A stretch of DNA of 64,000 nucleotides from Jejudonia soesokkakensis (GTDB lineage Bacteria; Bacteroidota; Bacteroidia; Flavobacteriales; Flavobacteriaceae), in the NCBI RefSeq assembly GCF_042664795.1, contig NZ_JBHTBN010000003.1, positions 124,001 to 188,000 of the forward strand, in the 5' to 3' direction. The notes below the pieces were generated by a model. The model saw only the letters and a program-made list of their open reading frames with translations, was not told where the DNA came from and searched no databases. Shown here piece after piece: positions 35,946 to 45,607 of this stretch (positions within the stretch are counted from its first letter, which is position 1; each line of letters opens with the position of its first letter). The position numbers were made by a program, and so were the translations under genes.

Positions 35946-37376
35946 TTAATAATCAATAAAAACGGTATCAAGATAGAGCAAACGCTGCTGTAGCCACTCC
36001 GTCAGATATTTATAGTCGGCAGTAATTGTATGTACTCTCTCCCACATCAATGCATCGCGCTGGTATAATTTTGTGTCATCTAATAAGCGATATGTCTTAT
36101 CAATTCGTTCATGCAAAGCTTTATCACCGTACACGCCATTTCTTAGGGTTTGCCATCGCTCTTTTAGTTTTGTTTTATAGCCAGCGGCGTTGGTTGCATA
36201 CAATCTGTCAAATAAGGCATTTGTTAAAATATCGTTGGTAGTAGGGATTCGTTTTCCATCTTGAATGATTCCTAACACACCATCAAGATCCCATGGCACA
36301 AAAAAGTAAGGTTCGTTCTGCTTATACTTTGCCAAAAAGTAATTCTTAGAAATATTGTCGGTGCCTCGTAATAAATTAATAAACAAAAAATAATCGATCG
36401 CATTGTCTACGTCTAAATAAGCTTCAATATTCTCGGTAAATTCTTCATCAGTTGAAGTACTTACAAAAGTTATAAACGCATGCAAATTATCATAATGTGC
36501 TACATAATCCTCATAAGGATATTTTACCTCAAAACCTTCCCATCGGGGAAACGCATTATTAAATTCTGAAACTCCCTTAAAAGATGTGTTATCTGCATAT
36601 CCTACCGCTTTAAATAATTCTCCTCGTACTGTATCCCCTTTACTTTTTTTAAGATCCAATAGCTTTCTATCTACCTGTTCTGAAAGTAAATACAATCCTT
36701 CGTAGGTATCATTGAGAAAAACCTCTGCAAACATCACATCACTATAACTTTTAGCGTCTGGTTCTTTATCCAAATAACTGGGAGCGTATAAATCAAGCCA
36801 AAGTTTTGTTGAAAAATACGACCGAAGCTTCAGCGGCTCGTTATAAATACTATTTAGAATCCAATCATCGTCTTCCCTTAGGTCACCAAATGTAAAATCT
36901 ACCGACTCCTCTGAAGTCGCATCTTTCCGAAGTTCCAGATCATACGACTTTTTAGGGTAGCGTAAGGCACTATTTCCTCGAAGTTCGATACCTATCGCCC
37001 CATCATAACTTTCCGAAGCACTTGCAAAACTAAAATGCGCCATCCGTTTTGGTTCATCCACAATTGTATCTGAAGCAGTCAATTTGATGATGGGCATAGA
37101 GGTAATATATAAGGAGAAAGTATCTTTCTCTTTCATCACTACATATCTTTCTTGCGAAGAGAATCCAGAAAGCGGAGACACCAGTTGATATTTAGAACTT
37201 CCAAATACTAGGTCATTACCCTCTGTAATTGCTGAAAGTACTTCTTCGTGACACACAATGATTTTGTTTGCTGTATCAATTCCGTAATACAAATGCTCGT
37301 TGCCTGCTACCGGATTTTGAGCACAACTCATAGCCGTTACAGCACATAACATTCCTAAACATAAATTTCTTACCAT
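35946..37376 (-). CDS. CotH-type protein kinase lipoprotein
   Basis: A 476-residue exported protein of the CotH kinase family, atypical secreted kinases first found in Bacillus spore coats. The signal peptide ends near AMSCA, consistent with lipoprotein processing. Family segments are GIELRGNSALRYPKKSYDLEL (the ATP-binding Lys region), DDDWILNSIYNEPLKLR, YLDKEPD, YEGLYLLSEQVDRKLLDL and NYFLAKYKQNEPYFFVPWDLDGVLG with the metal-binding DxD. It may phosphorylate surface or periplasmic proteins. A perfect -7 box is 16 nt upstream; it is divergent from the PafA-like phosphatase gene. Confidence 0.88.
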   Translation of the reverse strand: MVRNLCLGMLCAVTAMSCAQNPVAGNEHLYYGIDTANKIIVCHEEVLSAITEGNDLVFGSSKYQLVSPLSGFSSQERYVVMKEKDTFSLYITSMPIIKLTASDTIVDEPKRMAHFSFASASESYDGAIGIELRGNSALRYPKKSYDLELRKDATSEESVDFTFGDLREDDDWILNSIYNEPLKLRSYFSTKLWLDLYAPSYLDKEPDAKSYSDVMFAEVFLNDTYEGLYLLSEQVDRKLLDLKKSKGDTVRGELFKAVGYADNTSFKGVSEFNNAFPRWEGFEVKYPYEDYVAHYDNLHAFITFVSTSTDEEFTENIEAYLDVDNAIDYFLFINLLRGTDNISKNYFLAKYKQNEPYFFVPWDLDGVLGIIQDGKRIPTTNDILTNALFDRLYATNAAGYKTKLKERWQTLRNGVYGDKALHERIDKTYRLLDDTKLYQRDALMWERVHTITADYKYLTEWLQQRLLYLDTVFIDY

Positions 37377-37392
37377 AATATTTCAATTAGCT

Positions 37393-37400
37393 CAAAGATA
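37393..37400 (-). promoter_or_regulatory. -7 promoter box for the CotH kinase gene
   Basis: TATCTTTG on the minus strand, 16 nt before the ATG at 37376. No TTG is well spaced upstream. Confidence 0.5.
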
Positions 37401-37511
37401 ATCAATAGATAAAAGCTACTACCTTATTTTAAGTTATTCCTAACTAATTTCGGTATCAAAAACAATACCTTTAGCATTATTAAGTTATGAATTTGGGTAA
37501 GCCCCTACCGT

Positions 37512-39176
37512 ATGAATTTCAAAAAACATATCATATTTACATTTTCCCTGTGTATTGTAGCTGTCTTTTTTCTGAACGTTTCAGCACAACGTGAATCGAA
37601 AAAACCTAAATTAGTAGTAGGTATTACTGTCGATCAAATGCGCTATGATTATCTCACGCGCTTTTCTGAAAAATATTCAGAAAACGGATTCAAACGGTTG
37701 CTTTCTGAAGGTTTTTCTTTTGAAAATAATTATCTTAATTACATTCCCACAAACACAGGTCCTGGGCATGCCAGCATACATACTGGCACTACTCCAAGTG
37801 TGCATGGGATCATTAATAATTTTTGGTACGATAGAGCTTCAGATGCAGCAAATTATTGTGTCTACGATGCTAGCTGTCAACCTGTAGGATCAGGAAATAA
37901 ATTGGATATAAGCAGTCCGTATCAATTACTGGCCAACACCATTAGTGATGCCAACCGTATTCAAACCAATCTAAAGGGAAAAACAATTAGTATTGCATTG
38001 AAGGATCGAGCTGCTGTATTATCTGGCGGAAAAAAAGCGAATGCAGCCTATTGGTTTAGAGGTCAAGAACTAGGTCACTGGATATCTTCTTCTTATTACA
38101 TGGAAGTGTTACCCGCATGGGTAAGAGCATTTAATGAATCGCCGTTAGTAAGTAGCTATATGAGAACATGGGAACCTTTATATCCTTTAGAAACCTACAC
38201 CGAAAGCGATGCTGATGAAAATACGTACGAACGCGGTTTTAGAGGAAAAGAAACCGCTACCTTCCCTTATGATCTAAAGGAACTTGCTTCAGAAAATAAT
38301 AACTTTGAACTGCTTAAAGCTACTCCCTTTGGAAATAGCCTTACGTTCGATTTTGCGGCCGCTGCATTAATTGGAGAAAAATTAGGAAAAGGTCCTGCTA
38401 CCGATTTCTTATTGATAAGCTTATCAAGTACCGATTATATTGGTCATAATTTTGGTGTTTCCTCCAAAGAAGTGGAAGATGCTTACCTACGATTAGATAA
38501 AGATCTAGCAGAATTTCTAAATAGGCTTGACCAACATATAGGAAAAGGAACGTATACATTATTCTTGACGTCAGATCATGGAGCTTCAGAGAATGCACAT
38601 TTTCTACACGAACAAGATATTAAAGCCGAATATTTTAAAGAAGCTTCTTTTAAAATTGAAGTAAAAGATGCTGTCTTTGAGAGGTATGGAAGCACAGAAA
38701 TTATTGAGAATATATCAAATGATCAAATCTATTTGAACAAAGAATGGATCGCAGCCGCTAATTTAGATGTAGCTACAGTAGAACAACAAATTAAAGAATA
38801 TGTGCTTTCGGTACCTTTTATTAAAACTGCGGTAACCAGAACCGAAATCAATTCTAACCATCTTACAGGCGAACTAGAACAGCTTCTTGCCAATGGAATG
38901 CACCCCATTCGTAGTGGTGATATTTTTTATGCCTTAGAACCTCGCGTGGTTGTATATTCGGAACAAGGATCGGATCACGGAAGTGGTTATGACTATGATA
39001 CCCACACACCGCTTCTTTTTTATGGCTTCGGAATCCGACAAGGAGCTACCAAAACAAAATCTTTCACGATAGACATCGTACCAACAATTGCAGAAATATT
39101 GCAGATTGTTCCACCTGAAACCACCACAGGTAGTAGCTTAAAAGAAGTTATAGCGTCTCCACTAAATAATCGATAG
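37512..39176 (+). CDS. PafA-like secreted alkaline phosphatase/phosphodiesterase
   Basis: A 554-residue exported member of the alkaline phosphatase superfamily, closest in layout to PafA of Elizabethkingia. The signal peptide ends VSAQ. The catalytic Thr nucleophile is in TNTGPGHASIHTGT (about residue 85), metal ligands include VDQMRYDYL, TSDHGASEN and the SDHGSGYDYDTHTPLLFYG segment. It removes phosphate from organic phosphomonoesters in the periplasm or outside the cell. With the PhoD-like lipoprotein 5 kb upstream, the region holds two unrelated phosphatases. Exact specificity is inferred. Confidence 0.9.
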   Translation: MNFKKHIIFTFSLCIVAVFFLNVSAQRESKKPKLVVGITVDQMRYDYLTRFSEKYSENGFKRLLSEGFSFENNYLNYIPTNTGPGHASIHTGTTPSVHGIINNFWYDRASDAANYCVYDASCQPVGSGNKLDISSPYQLLANTISDANRIQTNLKGKTISIALKDRAAVLSGGKKANAAYWFRGQELGHWISSSYYMEVLPAWVRAFNESPLVSSYMRTWEPLYPLETYTESDADENTYERGFRGKETATFPYDLKELASENNNFELLKATPFGNSLTFDFAAAALIGEKLGKGPATDFLLISLSSTDYIGHNFGVSSKEVEDAYLRLDKDLAEFLNRLDQHIGKGTYTLFLTSDHGASENAHFLHEQDIKAEYFKEASFKIEVKDAVFERYGSTEIIENISNDQIYLNKEWIAAANLDVATVEQQIKEYVLSVPFIKTAVTRTEINSNHLTGELEQLLANGMHPIRSGDIFYALEPRVVVYSEQGSDHGSGYDYDTHTPLLFYGFGIRQGATKTKSFTIDIVPTIAEILQIVPPETTTGSSLKEVIASPLNNR

Positions 39177-39203
39177 CTAATAAAAATCTTTCAAAGCTAC
39201 TTT

Positions 39204-40205
39204 CTACCCTGGTTCCTGTTCCGAACCACTTTCGAGTTTTACTAATCCTTTAAAAGCATCAATTACCGTATTCCCTTCATAGAGCACTTTATAAACTTCC
39301 CGTGAAATTGGCATATCGACCTTATAATCTTCGGCGAGTTCCATAACTACTTTTGCGGTCTTTACACCTTCGGCCACCTCATTCATTTCTTCAATGATCT
39401 GGGTGAGACTTTTTCCGCGGCCGATTTCAAAACCAACATGATGATTTCTACTTTTTGAACTGGAACAGGTAGCTACCAAATCTCCCATACCTGCTAGACC
39501 CGCAAAAGTCCTACGTTTTCCACCCATCGCTGTTCCTAAGCGTGTCAATTCTGAAAGTCCTCTGGTAATTAAGGCTGCTCTTGTATTATCACCAGCATTC
39601 GCACCATCTCCCATTCCGGTAGCGATTGCCATAATATTTTTTAATGCGCCACCCAGTTCGCATCCAATAACATCATTATTAGTATACACCCGAAACAATC
39701 CAGTACTAAAAACAGGTTGCAATTTTTTAGCAATGGTATGATCTACCATAGCAATAACTGCTGCAGCTGCCTGACCATTATGAATTTCTTTGGCGAGATT
39801 AGGTCCGGTTAGAACACCTGCAGGATGTCCTGGGAGTTCTTCTGCAATGATTTCTGTCATTCGCTTTTTTGTAGACAGCTCAATTCCTTTTGCCAAACTC
39901 ACAATTGGAATCCACGGTCGTATAAATGGCTTGGCTTCTCTCAATACACTTCGAAAATGTTGTGACGGAATGCCCATCACTAATACATCAGCATCACTCA
40001 CGGCTTCTTCTATTGAGGAAGTTGCTTTTAAATCTCTGTGCAACAACGCACCAGGTAAATACTTTGAATTGGTATGCTGCTCATTAATCTCGCGCACGGT
40101 CTCTTCATTGCGTGCCCAGATCGTAGTATGACTATTTTTTGAAGTAATCGAAGCTACTGTGGTTCCCCAGGAACCGCCGCCTAATAATCCAACATTTAAT
40201 TTCAT
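39204..40205 (-). CDS. gpsA: NAD(P)H-dependent glycerol-3-phosphate dehydrogenase
   Basis: A 333-residue enzyme reducing DHAP to sn-glycerol 3-phosphate, the backbone of membrane and storage glycerolipids. The N-terminal Rossmann motif GLLGGGSWGTTVAS, LAKGIE, LTGPNLAKEI and the catalytic GALKNIMAIATGM are present. It is the last gene of the lipid operon, 17 nt after the acyltransferase fusion that uses its product. That gene order links precursor supply and acylation directly. Confidence 0.96.
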   Translation of the reverse strand: MKLNVGLLGGGSWGTTVASITSKNSHTTIWARNEETVREINEQHTNSKYLPGALLHRDLKATSSIEEAVSDADVLVMGIPSQHFRSVLREAKPFIRPWIPIVSLAKGIELSTKKRMTEIIAEELPGHPAGVLTGPNLAKEIHNGQAAAAVIAMVDHTIAKKLQPVFSTGLFRVYTNNDVIGCELGGALKNIMAIATGMGDGANAGDNTRAALITRGLSELTRLGTAMGGKRRTFAGLAGMGDLVATCSSSKSRNHHVGFEIGRGKSLTQIIEEMNEVAEGVKTAKVVMELAEDYKVDMPISREVYKVLYEGNTVIDAFKGLVKLESGSEQEPG

Positions 40206-40222
40206 ACAATAAATTTTAATTC

Positions 40223-43200
40223 CTATTCTTCCAGTTGTTCAAGATACAGATTTCTCACGTCTTCGATATGAGCATCCAGATTTTTTCGTTTCCATAAGGT
40301 CGTATCTACTGGATCCAAAACCACAACCTCAATATGGGTGGGTTTTAAAATTGCAGAACTATTCCCTATCGCCATATATGCATTCTTGATGACTACAGGA
40401 ATAATAGGAACCCCAGCCTGCATCGCCATATGGAAAGCACCTTTTTTAAAGGGTCCTAATTTTTTACTTCCGCTTCGGGTTCCTTCTGGTGCAATTACTA
40501 TAGAAGTTCCTTTGCGTAATGCATCTACCGCTGGCTCTAGGGCTGCGATAGCTTTTTCTTTACTGGATCTATCCACATAAATGGCCCCTAAAGCTGTAAA
40601 AATAGGCCCTACAGGGGTACGTTCTAATTCTTTTTTGGCCACTCCTGTAATATCATCATGGATAATGTTCATCAAAATAAAAAAATCGGCTGCACTTTGA
40701 TGATTAAAAATAAATACAGCGGGTCGAATTTCCTCGAGATTGTGTTTTCCTTTTACAGCTACTTCAAGACCAGCCACTTTAGTGCCTAATTTTCCAATAC
40801 TTCTAAAAGTGGTATTGGCAGCTTCTCTTCGGGACATGGTTATTGCTCCTTTGATAAGACCTTTCATAGCTGCTGGATAAATACTCGCAATCGCGAGTCC
40901 TGTTCTAAAACCGTTGACAACAGGTTTATCCACAGGCTCTTCAAATCGTAAAATAGGCCAGTTATTTTCGAAAGCAAGCTGTGATAACTTCTGATCTGGA
41001 TTGGTGGCAACAGGTCTTCCAACTAACTCAAATAACGGATAGTCTTCTATACTATCACTATAAAAATAGCTTTTACTTAGATCAATATCGTTTTCCTTAG
41101 CGAACATTCGCGCGGCTCTCGCCTTCCCTTCACCCCAGCACATTTCCTTCACACGCCCGGTAAACTTCCCGTTACGTAGTTCCATTCGGGTGCAATACAC
41201 ATCTTCAATTCCAAGTTCTTTTGCAATAGGTTCGATCTGGTACGAGGTTGCCGCCGAAATGATGACAACTCTATGTCCTTTTTCCAAATGTTTTGCAATT
41301 AATTCTCTGGATTCGGGATAAATAGTGGTTGCCAAATAATCTGAAAATACTGTCTCACCCAATGCTACGAATGCCGACTCGGGAATTCCTTTTACGCCCA
41401 ACGCAGCAATTCTGGTAAGAATCTCAAAGTCCCTGTTCCCTGAAGAAAACACCAAAGCTGTTGCAAATTGTGTTAAGTATTCTTTTATGGTGGTCTTTCC
41501 ACTAAAAAGACGTGTCGACATAAATTTCTTGGCCGAAAAATCATTAATTAAGGTTCGATCCATATCAAAAAATGCTGTGATATGAGGGCCACTTTCGGCT
41601 TTATCTACTTTTTTAATTTTCAGTTTTTGCTGACGTGAATCTGGAACCAGTATTTTCTTAGTAGATTTTAATTCGAGCAGTTTTGTATTAGGTGTGTGTT
41701 CAATGCTTTTCAGATAAAATAATCGTTCTGAAAGTTCGTCCAACTGTGTCATCCATGCATCCAAGGCTTTATAATCTATTTTTCTGTCCTTCGGCAACAA
41801 ATCGGCATTCTTCGCAAAACGTAAGGCATTTTTTATAAAAGGCTGCGATACACTACCAAGTCTAGTAATCCTGGATTGCCAATGCAATTCCTTTCCTTTA
41901 AATATCGCAAGATCCATAAAATCTTCTTCTACAAATTCTTCCTCTGCATCCAGACTATTTAATGTGTGGCACACCACTTTATCGGCTTCCAGATAGGATA
42001 ATAAGATTGCTCTGGCTACATACAGGTTTTGCTTTTTCAGAATAGCAGATACATCACCTTGCGGGTCTTTAATAATTGCTCTCCAGTTAGGATCAAAACC
42101 CTCTAGCTCTTTTTCAATTTCACTACTGAAACTTGGTTTGTTCGTATAAAAGAATTCAAATTTGAACAAATTACGAAGTCGCATGATCTCTTCCCAAAAA
42201 TGTACCATTCGATTTTCTGAAGTATCCTTGCATATTTTCACCAATGCCATTTCGATAAAAGCAGCATGATACAAATGCCCGGAAGCCATATTTGCATAGT
42301 AGGTAGCTACCAAATATTCATTTGGTGCTAAGCTGTATTGAGATCTTTGTCCTGCCCTGCTTTTTTGAACGATTCCAGCTCCTACTAATAAATTTAATGC
42401 TTTCTGAACTGCAACACCAATTTTAATCCCTCTGTCAAGTAATACATCTTCACGCTTTTTACCGATATACACCATTAATTTTTCAACCTTGTATTCAATC
42501 TCTTTTCGGTTGAGGGCAAAATCATTCAGTAAAATATTACAAATGAGTGATACAGTCGTAACCGGAGTAATTGCATTCGCTTTCTGAATTAACTCAAAAG
42601 CAAAACGAGGTAATTTTGTAGTATCACTATAACTTTCTTCATCTACTTCGGGGATACTTGCACTATGCTGATCGTCCATTTCTACCGGATCACCAAAACG
42701 AATCGCTGCACGACCAAATTCATTTCCTAATCGTTTGATGTAGTTTACGGCTTCCAGTACATTTTCAGATTTCTTGGCGGTCCCTTTGCCTTCTTCGGTC
42801 ATTTGTTTAACATCTGGAATCAAATCATACACGATGGATACCGGCACATATTTGATTGGCCGTGTGCTCTGTTGCTCACCTTCGATAATATATTTTAAAA
42901 TCCCCATTTTAGGGTAGATAATCTTACCCGTGCGTGAGCGAGTACCCTCGATATTCCAAGTTAAATGATCTCCTTTGTCAATGATAGTCGAAATATAATG
43001 CCGTAAAGCCGCTTTGTAAATGATATTATCTTTAAAACTTCTTCGTATAAAAATAAGGCCTGCATGATTTCCCAATTGTTTTAATCCGGGAAAAGCTAGA
43101 TTACTTCCACCAAAAGAATAAGGTACTGGCATTCCGTACCTGGCTAGTGTTGACATCAACACTAAGGTATCCAAATAGGTTTTATGAGTCATGATAAACG

Positions 43201-43459
43201 CTACAGAGTTTTCGCGCATCAGTACCATTAAACGTTTAATTCCTCTTGGATTTACATCAATTTTATCGCTATAGGCCCGTGATAGAATGTAATCAAATCC
43301 TCGAACCGAAAGTAACTTCGCCATAGGATGTTGCTGTGCATACAACTCCTTGATGTACTTCGTTGCTTTTCTTTGTACGTCTGCCAGCTCCATTTCTTGT
43401 GTTATGGCAATTTGCTGCAACGTCTCCTGAAAATTGGGATGATTTATAATATGGTCCAT
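40223..43459 (-). CDS. Three-part fusion: glycerol-3-phosphate acyltransferase (PlsB-like) - HAD hydrolase - lysophosphatidate acyltransferase (PlsC-like)
   Basis: A 1078-residue protein with two acyltransferase domains around a HAD domain. The N-terminal part (about residues 60-330) is PlsB-like, with HX4D at H92-D97 and EGTRSR at 171-176. Residues about 300-600 are helical, as in the PlsB C-terminal region. A HAD subfamily IB domain spans about 625-830, with DMDRT at 632-636, ISAAT at 734-738 and DSIEDYPLF at 802-810. The C-terminal part (about 860-1078) is PlsC-like, with a second HX4D at H920-D925 and PEGTRSG at 991-997. In principle one chain could take glycerol 3-phosphate to phosphatidate; the HAD domain may dephosphorylate an intermediate. 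HAD-PlsC fusions are known (Mycobacterium Rv2483c); the extra PlsB domain is notable. Confidence 0.9.
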   Translation of the reverse strand: MDHIINHPNFQETLQQIAITQEMELADVQRKATKYIKELYAQQHPMAKLLSVRGFDYILSRAYSDKIDVNPRGIKRLMVLMRENSVAFIMTHKTYLDTLVLMSTLARYGMPVPYSFGGSNLAFPGLKQLGNHAGLIFIRRSFKDNIIYKAALRHYISTIIDKGDHLTWNIEGTRSRTGKIIYPKMGILKYIIEGEQQSTRPIKYVPVSIVYDLIPDVKQMTEEGKGTAKKSENVLEAVNYIKRLGNEFGRAAIRFGDPVEMDDQHSASIPEVDEESYSDTTKLPRFAFELIQKANAITPVTTVSLICNILLNDFALNRKEIEYKVEKLMVYIGKKREDVLLDRGIKIGVAVQKALNLLVGAGIVQKSRAGQRSQYSLAPNEYLVATYYANMASGHLYHAAFIEMALVKICKDTSENRMVHFWEEIMRLRNLFKFEFFYTNKPSFSSEIEKELEGFDPNWRAIIKDPQGDVSAILKKQNLYVARAILLSYLEADKVVCHTLNSLDAEEEFVEEDFMDLAIFKGKELHWQSRITRLGSVSQPFIKNALRFAKNADLLPKDRKIDYKALDAWMTQLDELSERLFYLKSIEHTPNTKLLELKSTKKILVPDSRQQKLKIKKVDKAESGPHITAFFDMDRTLINDFSAKKFMSTRLFSGKTTIKEYLTQFATALVFSSGNRDFEILTRIAALGVKGIPESAFVALGETVFSDYLATTIYPESRELIAKHLEKGHRVVIISAATSYQIEPIAKELGIEDVYCTRMELRNGKFTGRVKEMCWGEGKARAARMFAKENDIDLSKSYFYSDSIEDYPLFELVGRPVATNPDQKLSQLAFENNWPILRFEEPVDKPVVNGFRTGLAIASIYPAAMKGLIKGAITMSRREAANTTFRSIGKLGTKVAGLEVAVKGKHNLEEIRPAVFIFNHQSAADFFILMNIIHDDITGVAKKELERTPVGPIFTALGAIYVDRSSKEKAIAALEPAVDALRKGTSIVIAPEGTRSGSKKLGPFKKGAFHMAMQAGVPIIPVVIKNAYMAIGNSSAILKPTHIEVVVLDPVDTTLWKRKNLDAHIEDVRNLYLEQLEE

Positions 43460-43480
43460 GGTAGTTACTTGATTTTTAAT

Positions 43481-44665
43481 TTAAGAGGCTGTGGCTTTCT
43501 CAAGTTTGCGCTTCAGCTTGAAGGCTTTTCTTTTTCGGTTCCAGTAAAAAGGGTATAAAATCTTTTCAATAAAAGTAGTCACATCTTCAATTTTTCTTCC
43601 GTGGAGATTCGCACTTAAAGAGTTCGCAACAATCAATAGAACACTTGCATTAGCACCCAGTCCAGAATGGCTTCCGTAGACTTCAATATTCTTTATATCT
43701 TTTCTGTAGCTTTCAGCTTCCATACAATGCTTCCAGGGAACCAAACCATCTGTTTTTGTATATATACAAGTCACAGGCACATCTGGAATAGGCTCCAGCT
43801 CTTCTAAAAACCGTTTGTTTCTTTCCTTTAAGGAGCTTCCTCTAAAAAATTCTAAAATTCCGTAGACAGGTGTTTTCATATCCATTACTCCCCAGACTGG
43901 CGACGCAATGGTTAAGATTTGTTCGACCTGATTGGGATGTCTGTTTGCCATGATCTTAGCAAAGATACCTCCTCCGCTCCATCCTACGATGCTTACTTTT
44001 TGTTTGTGTTCTTCATAGATATCATCCAATTTTTCCTCTAATCTCGGAATGTAATGACTTTTCACCATATTAAAACCCATCTCCCATTTGTAGGTCACAA
44101 ATCCTAAAGAATCTAGATACTTTCTAACAAAGGAGGTAGAGAAATCGTCTCCAAGGTACGGTGGTATAAGTAAAACTGGGCGTCCTTCCCCTTTAATTCG
44201 CTTCGGAATAAAAGGAAATAATGCATAAATAGACGTCCATTCAAGAATCGAACGGGTTTCTAACAACATATTAAATAAAGGTGGCTTCGGAATTTTAGTA
44301 TTAATTTCTGAAACTGCTACCTTAAATTGTTCTACGATTTCCAATGCCGCTGTATTCTCTTCTAACTTCTTAGCATCAACCACTGTTAATGCAATAGCTT
44401 CTAGAATCACCTGAAGCGTTAAGTAATCACGGCTTGGTCCTAATTCATCACAAACTCTAATCACCTCATTAAAAAGAAAATCGATGTCCTCCTGTTCTTC
44501 AATGGCAATAATATCAATAAAGTCAAAAATTGGTTCTGCATACGGATGATGTTCAAACGCATCTTTAACCGCTTGCTTCGACTCTTTTAAGGACATTCCA
44601 TTAAGTACGCCCAATGCAACTGCAAAACGTGTAAAACTTCGATATAATATAATCTTTTCTTCCAT
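43481..44665 (-). CDS. PhaC-like alpha/beta hydrolase
   Basis: A 394-residue alpha/beta hydrolase resembling class III/PhaC-type poly(3-hydroxyalkanoate) synthases and related esterases. The N-terminal 150 residues are helical and without recognised motifs. The hydrolase core starts VLLIPPYLGDD, the nucleophile elbow is GWSGGG (Ser at residue 230), the acid is in YTKTDGLVPW and the His in YGSHSGLGAN. PhaC enzymes use Cys at the nucleophile position, so Ser here argues against polymer synthesis and for an esterase or transacylase. No PhaA, PhaB or PhaE is present. It is translationally packed between the lipase and the acyltransferase fusion. Confidence 0.75.
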   Translation of the reverse strand: MEEKIILYRSFTRFAVALGVLNGMSLKESKQAVKDAFEHHPYAEPIFDFIDIIAIEEQEDIDFLFNEVIRVCDELGPSRDYLTLQVILEAIALTVVDAKKLEENTAALEIVEQFKVAVSEINTKIPKPPLFNMLLETRSILEWTSIYALFPFIPKRIKGEGRPVLLIPPYLGDDFSTSFVRKYLDSLGFVTYKWEMGFNMVKSHYIPRLEEKLDDIYEEHKQKVSIVGWSGGGIFAKIMANRHPNQVEQILTIASPVWGVMDMKTPVYGILEFFRGSSLKERNKRFLEELEPIPDVPVTCIYTKTDGLVPWKHCMEAESYRKDIKNIEVYGSHSGLGANASVLLIVANSLSANLHGRKIEDVTTFIEKILYPFYWNRKRKAFKLKRKLEKATAS

Positions 44666-44674
44666 TCAATTTTT

Positions 44675-45604
44675 TTAAATATGCGCCTTCAACCAATTTA
44701 GAATATCCTGCTGCACCTCCTCTTTGTTTTTTTCCTTTAGCATTTCGTGCCTACCTTCTTCGTAAAGATGAACTGTCAAGTCTTCCACACCGCAATTCTT
44801 ATATTTTTTGACTACCTGTTTTACGCCTTTTCCCATTTCGCCTACTGGATCTTTTTTTCCTGAAAAAACCAAAATAGGAAGTGAGGTAGGAGTTGCTTGA
44901 AACGCTGGCTCCTCATTTAATTTTTTACTATTCTTTATCACATCCTGAAAAACCCCCAACGAAAAATCTTCTACCCGGTAGGGATCGGCTTCAAATTTAT
45001 CTACTTCTTCCTCAACGGTACTTAACCAATCGAACTTCGTTCGGTTGGGACTGAATTTTTTATTAAACTCTCCAAAGAAGAGATCTTTTAACGTATCGTT
45101 TTTACGTTCTCTTCCACGAATCTTAGTCACGATTCCTGTCGCCAGAATTCCGAAGTTACCCAATCCTTTTATGAAGCTTGCGGTACCAGACAATATCAAT
45201 CCGTCGAGTTCTTCGGCATATTCGGTAACAAATTTTCGGCTCAATAAGGATCCCATACTATGACCAAATAATACAAAAGGTACCTTAGGGTGGTCTGCCC
45301 GCATTTTTTCGGCCAATTCGTGCATGTCTTCCATACAATCACCAAAATAATCTGCACCATCATAATGCCCAAACAATCGCTTTATTTCTGCAGTCTTTCC
45401 GTGGGCACGGTGATCGTTGGCATACACTTCATACCCTTCATCTGCCATTAATTGTGCAATTGCATCATACCTTCCTGCATACTCACCAATACCATGTGCG
45501 ATTTGCACCATGCCTTTTAACGGCTTTTGCTCGTTGGCCTTCCAATGGTAATAACAAATATGCTCACCATCTCTTGCAGTAAAAACGTGGGTTTTATAGG
45601 ACAT
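44675..45604 (-). CDS. Monoglyceride lipase-like alpha/beta hydrolase
   Basis: A 309-residue cytosolic alpha/beta hydrolase of the monoacylglycerol lipase/lysophospholipase group (Hydrolase_4 type). The opening THVFTARDGEHICYYHWK, oxyanion segment IAHGIGEYAGRYD, nucleophile GHSMGS, acid in SGKKDPVGE and His in EEGRHEMLKE are visible. It is 3 nt after the WS/DGAT gene and would hydrolyse acylglycerols or lysophospholipids. Together with the acyltransferases it suggests turnover of stored neutral lipid. A TTG three bases earlier is a possible alternative start. Confidence 0.85.
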   Translation of the reverse strand: MSYKTHVFTARDGEHICYYHWKANEQKPLKGMVQIAHGIGEYAGRYDAIAQLMADEGYEVYANDHRAHGKTAEIKRLFGHYDGADYFGDCMEDMHELAEKMRADHPKVPFVLFGHSMGSLLSRKFVTEYAEELDGLILSGTASFIKGLGNFGILATGIVTKIRGRERKNDTLKDLFFGEFNKKFSPNRTKFDWLSTVEEEVDKFEADPYRVEDFSLGVFQDVIKNSKKLNEEPAFQATPTSLPILVFSGKKDPVGEMGKGVKQVVKKYKNCGVEDLTVHLYEEGRHEMLKEKNKEEVQQDILNWLKAHI

Positions 45605-45607
45605 CAA

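Noticed and set aside
43481..44665. PHA synthase (PhaC)
   Set aside because: The nucleophile is Ser in GWSGGG rather than Cys, no PhaE/PhaA/PhaB is present and the N-terminal part does not match PhaC; called only PhaC-like hydrolase.
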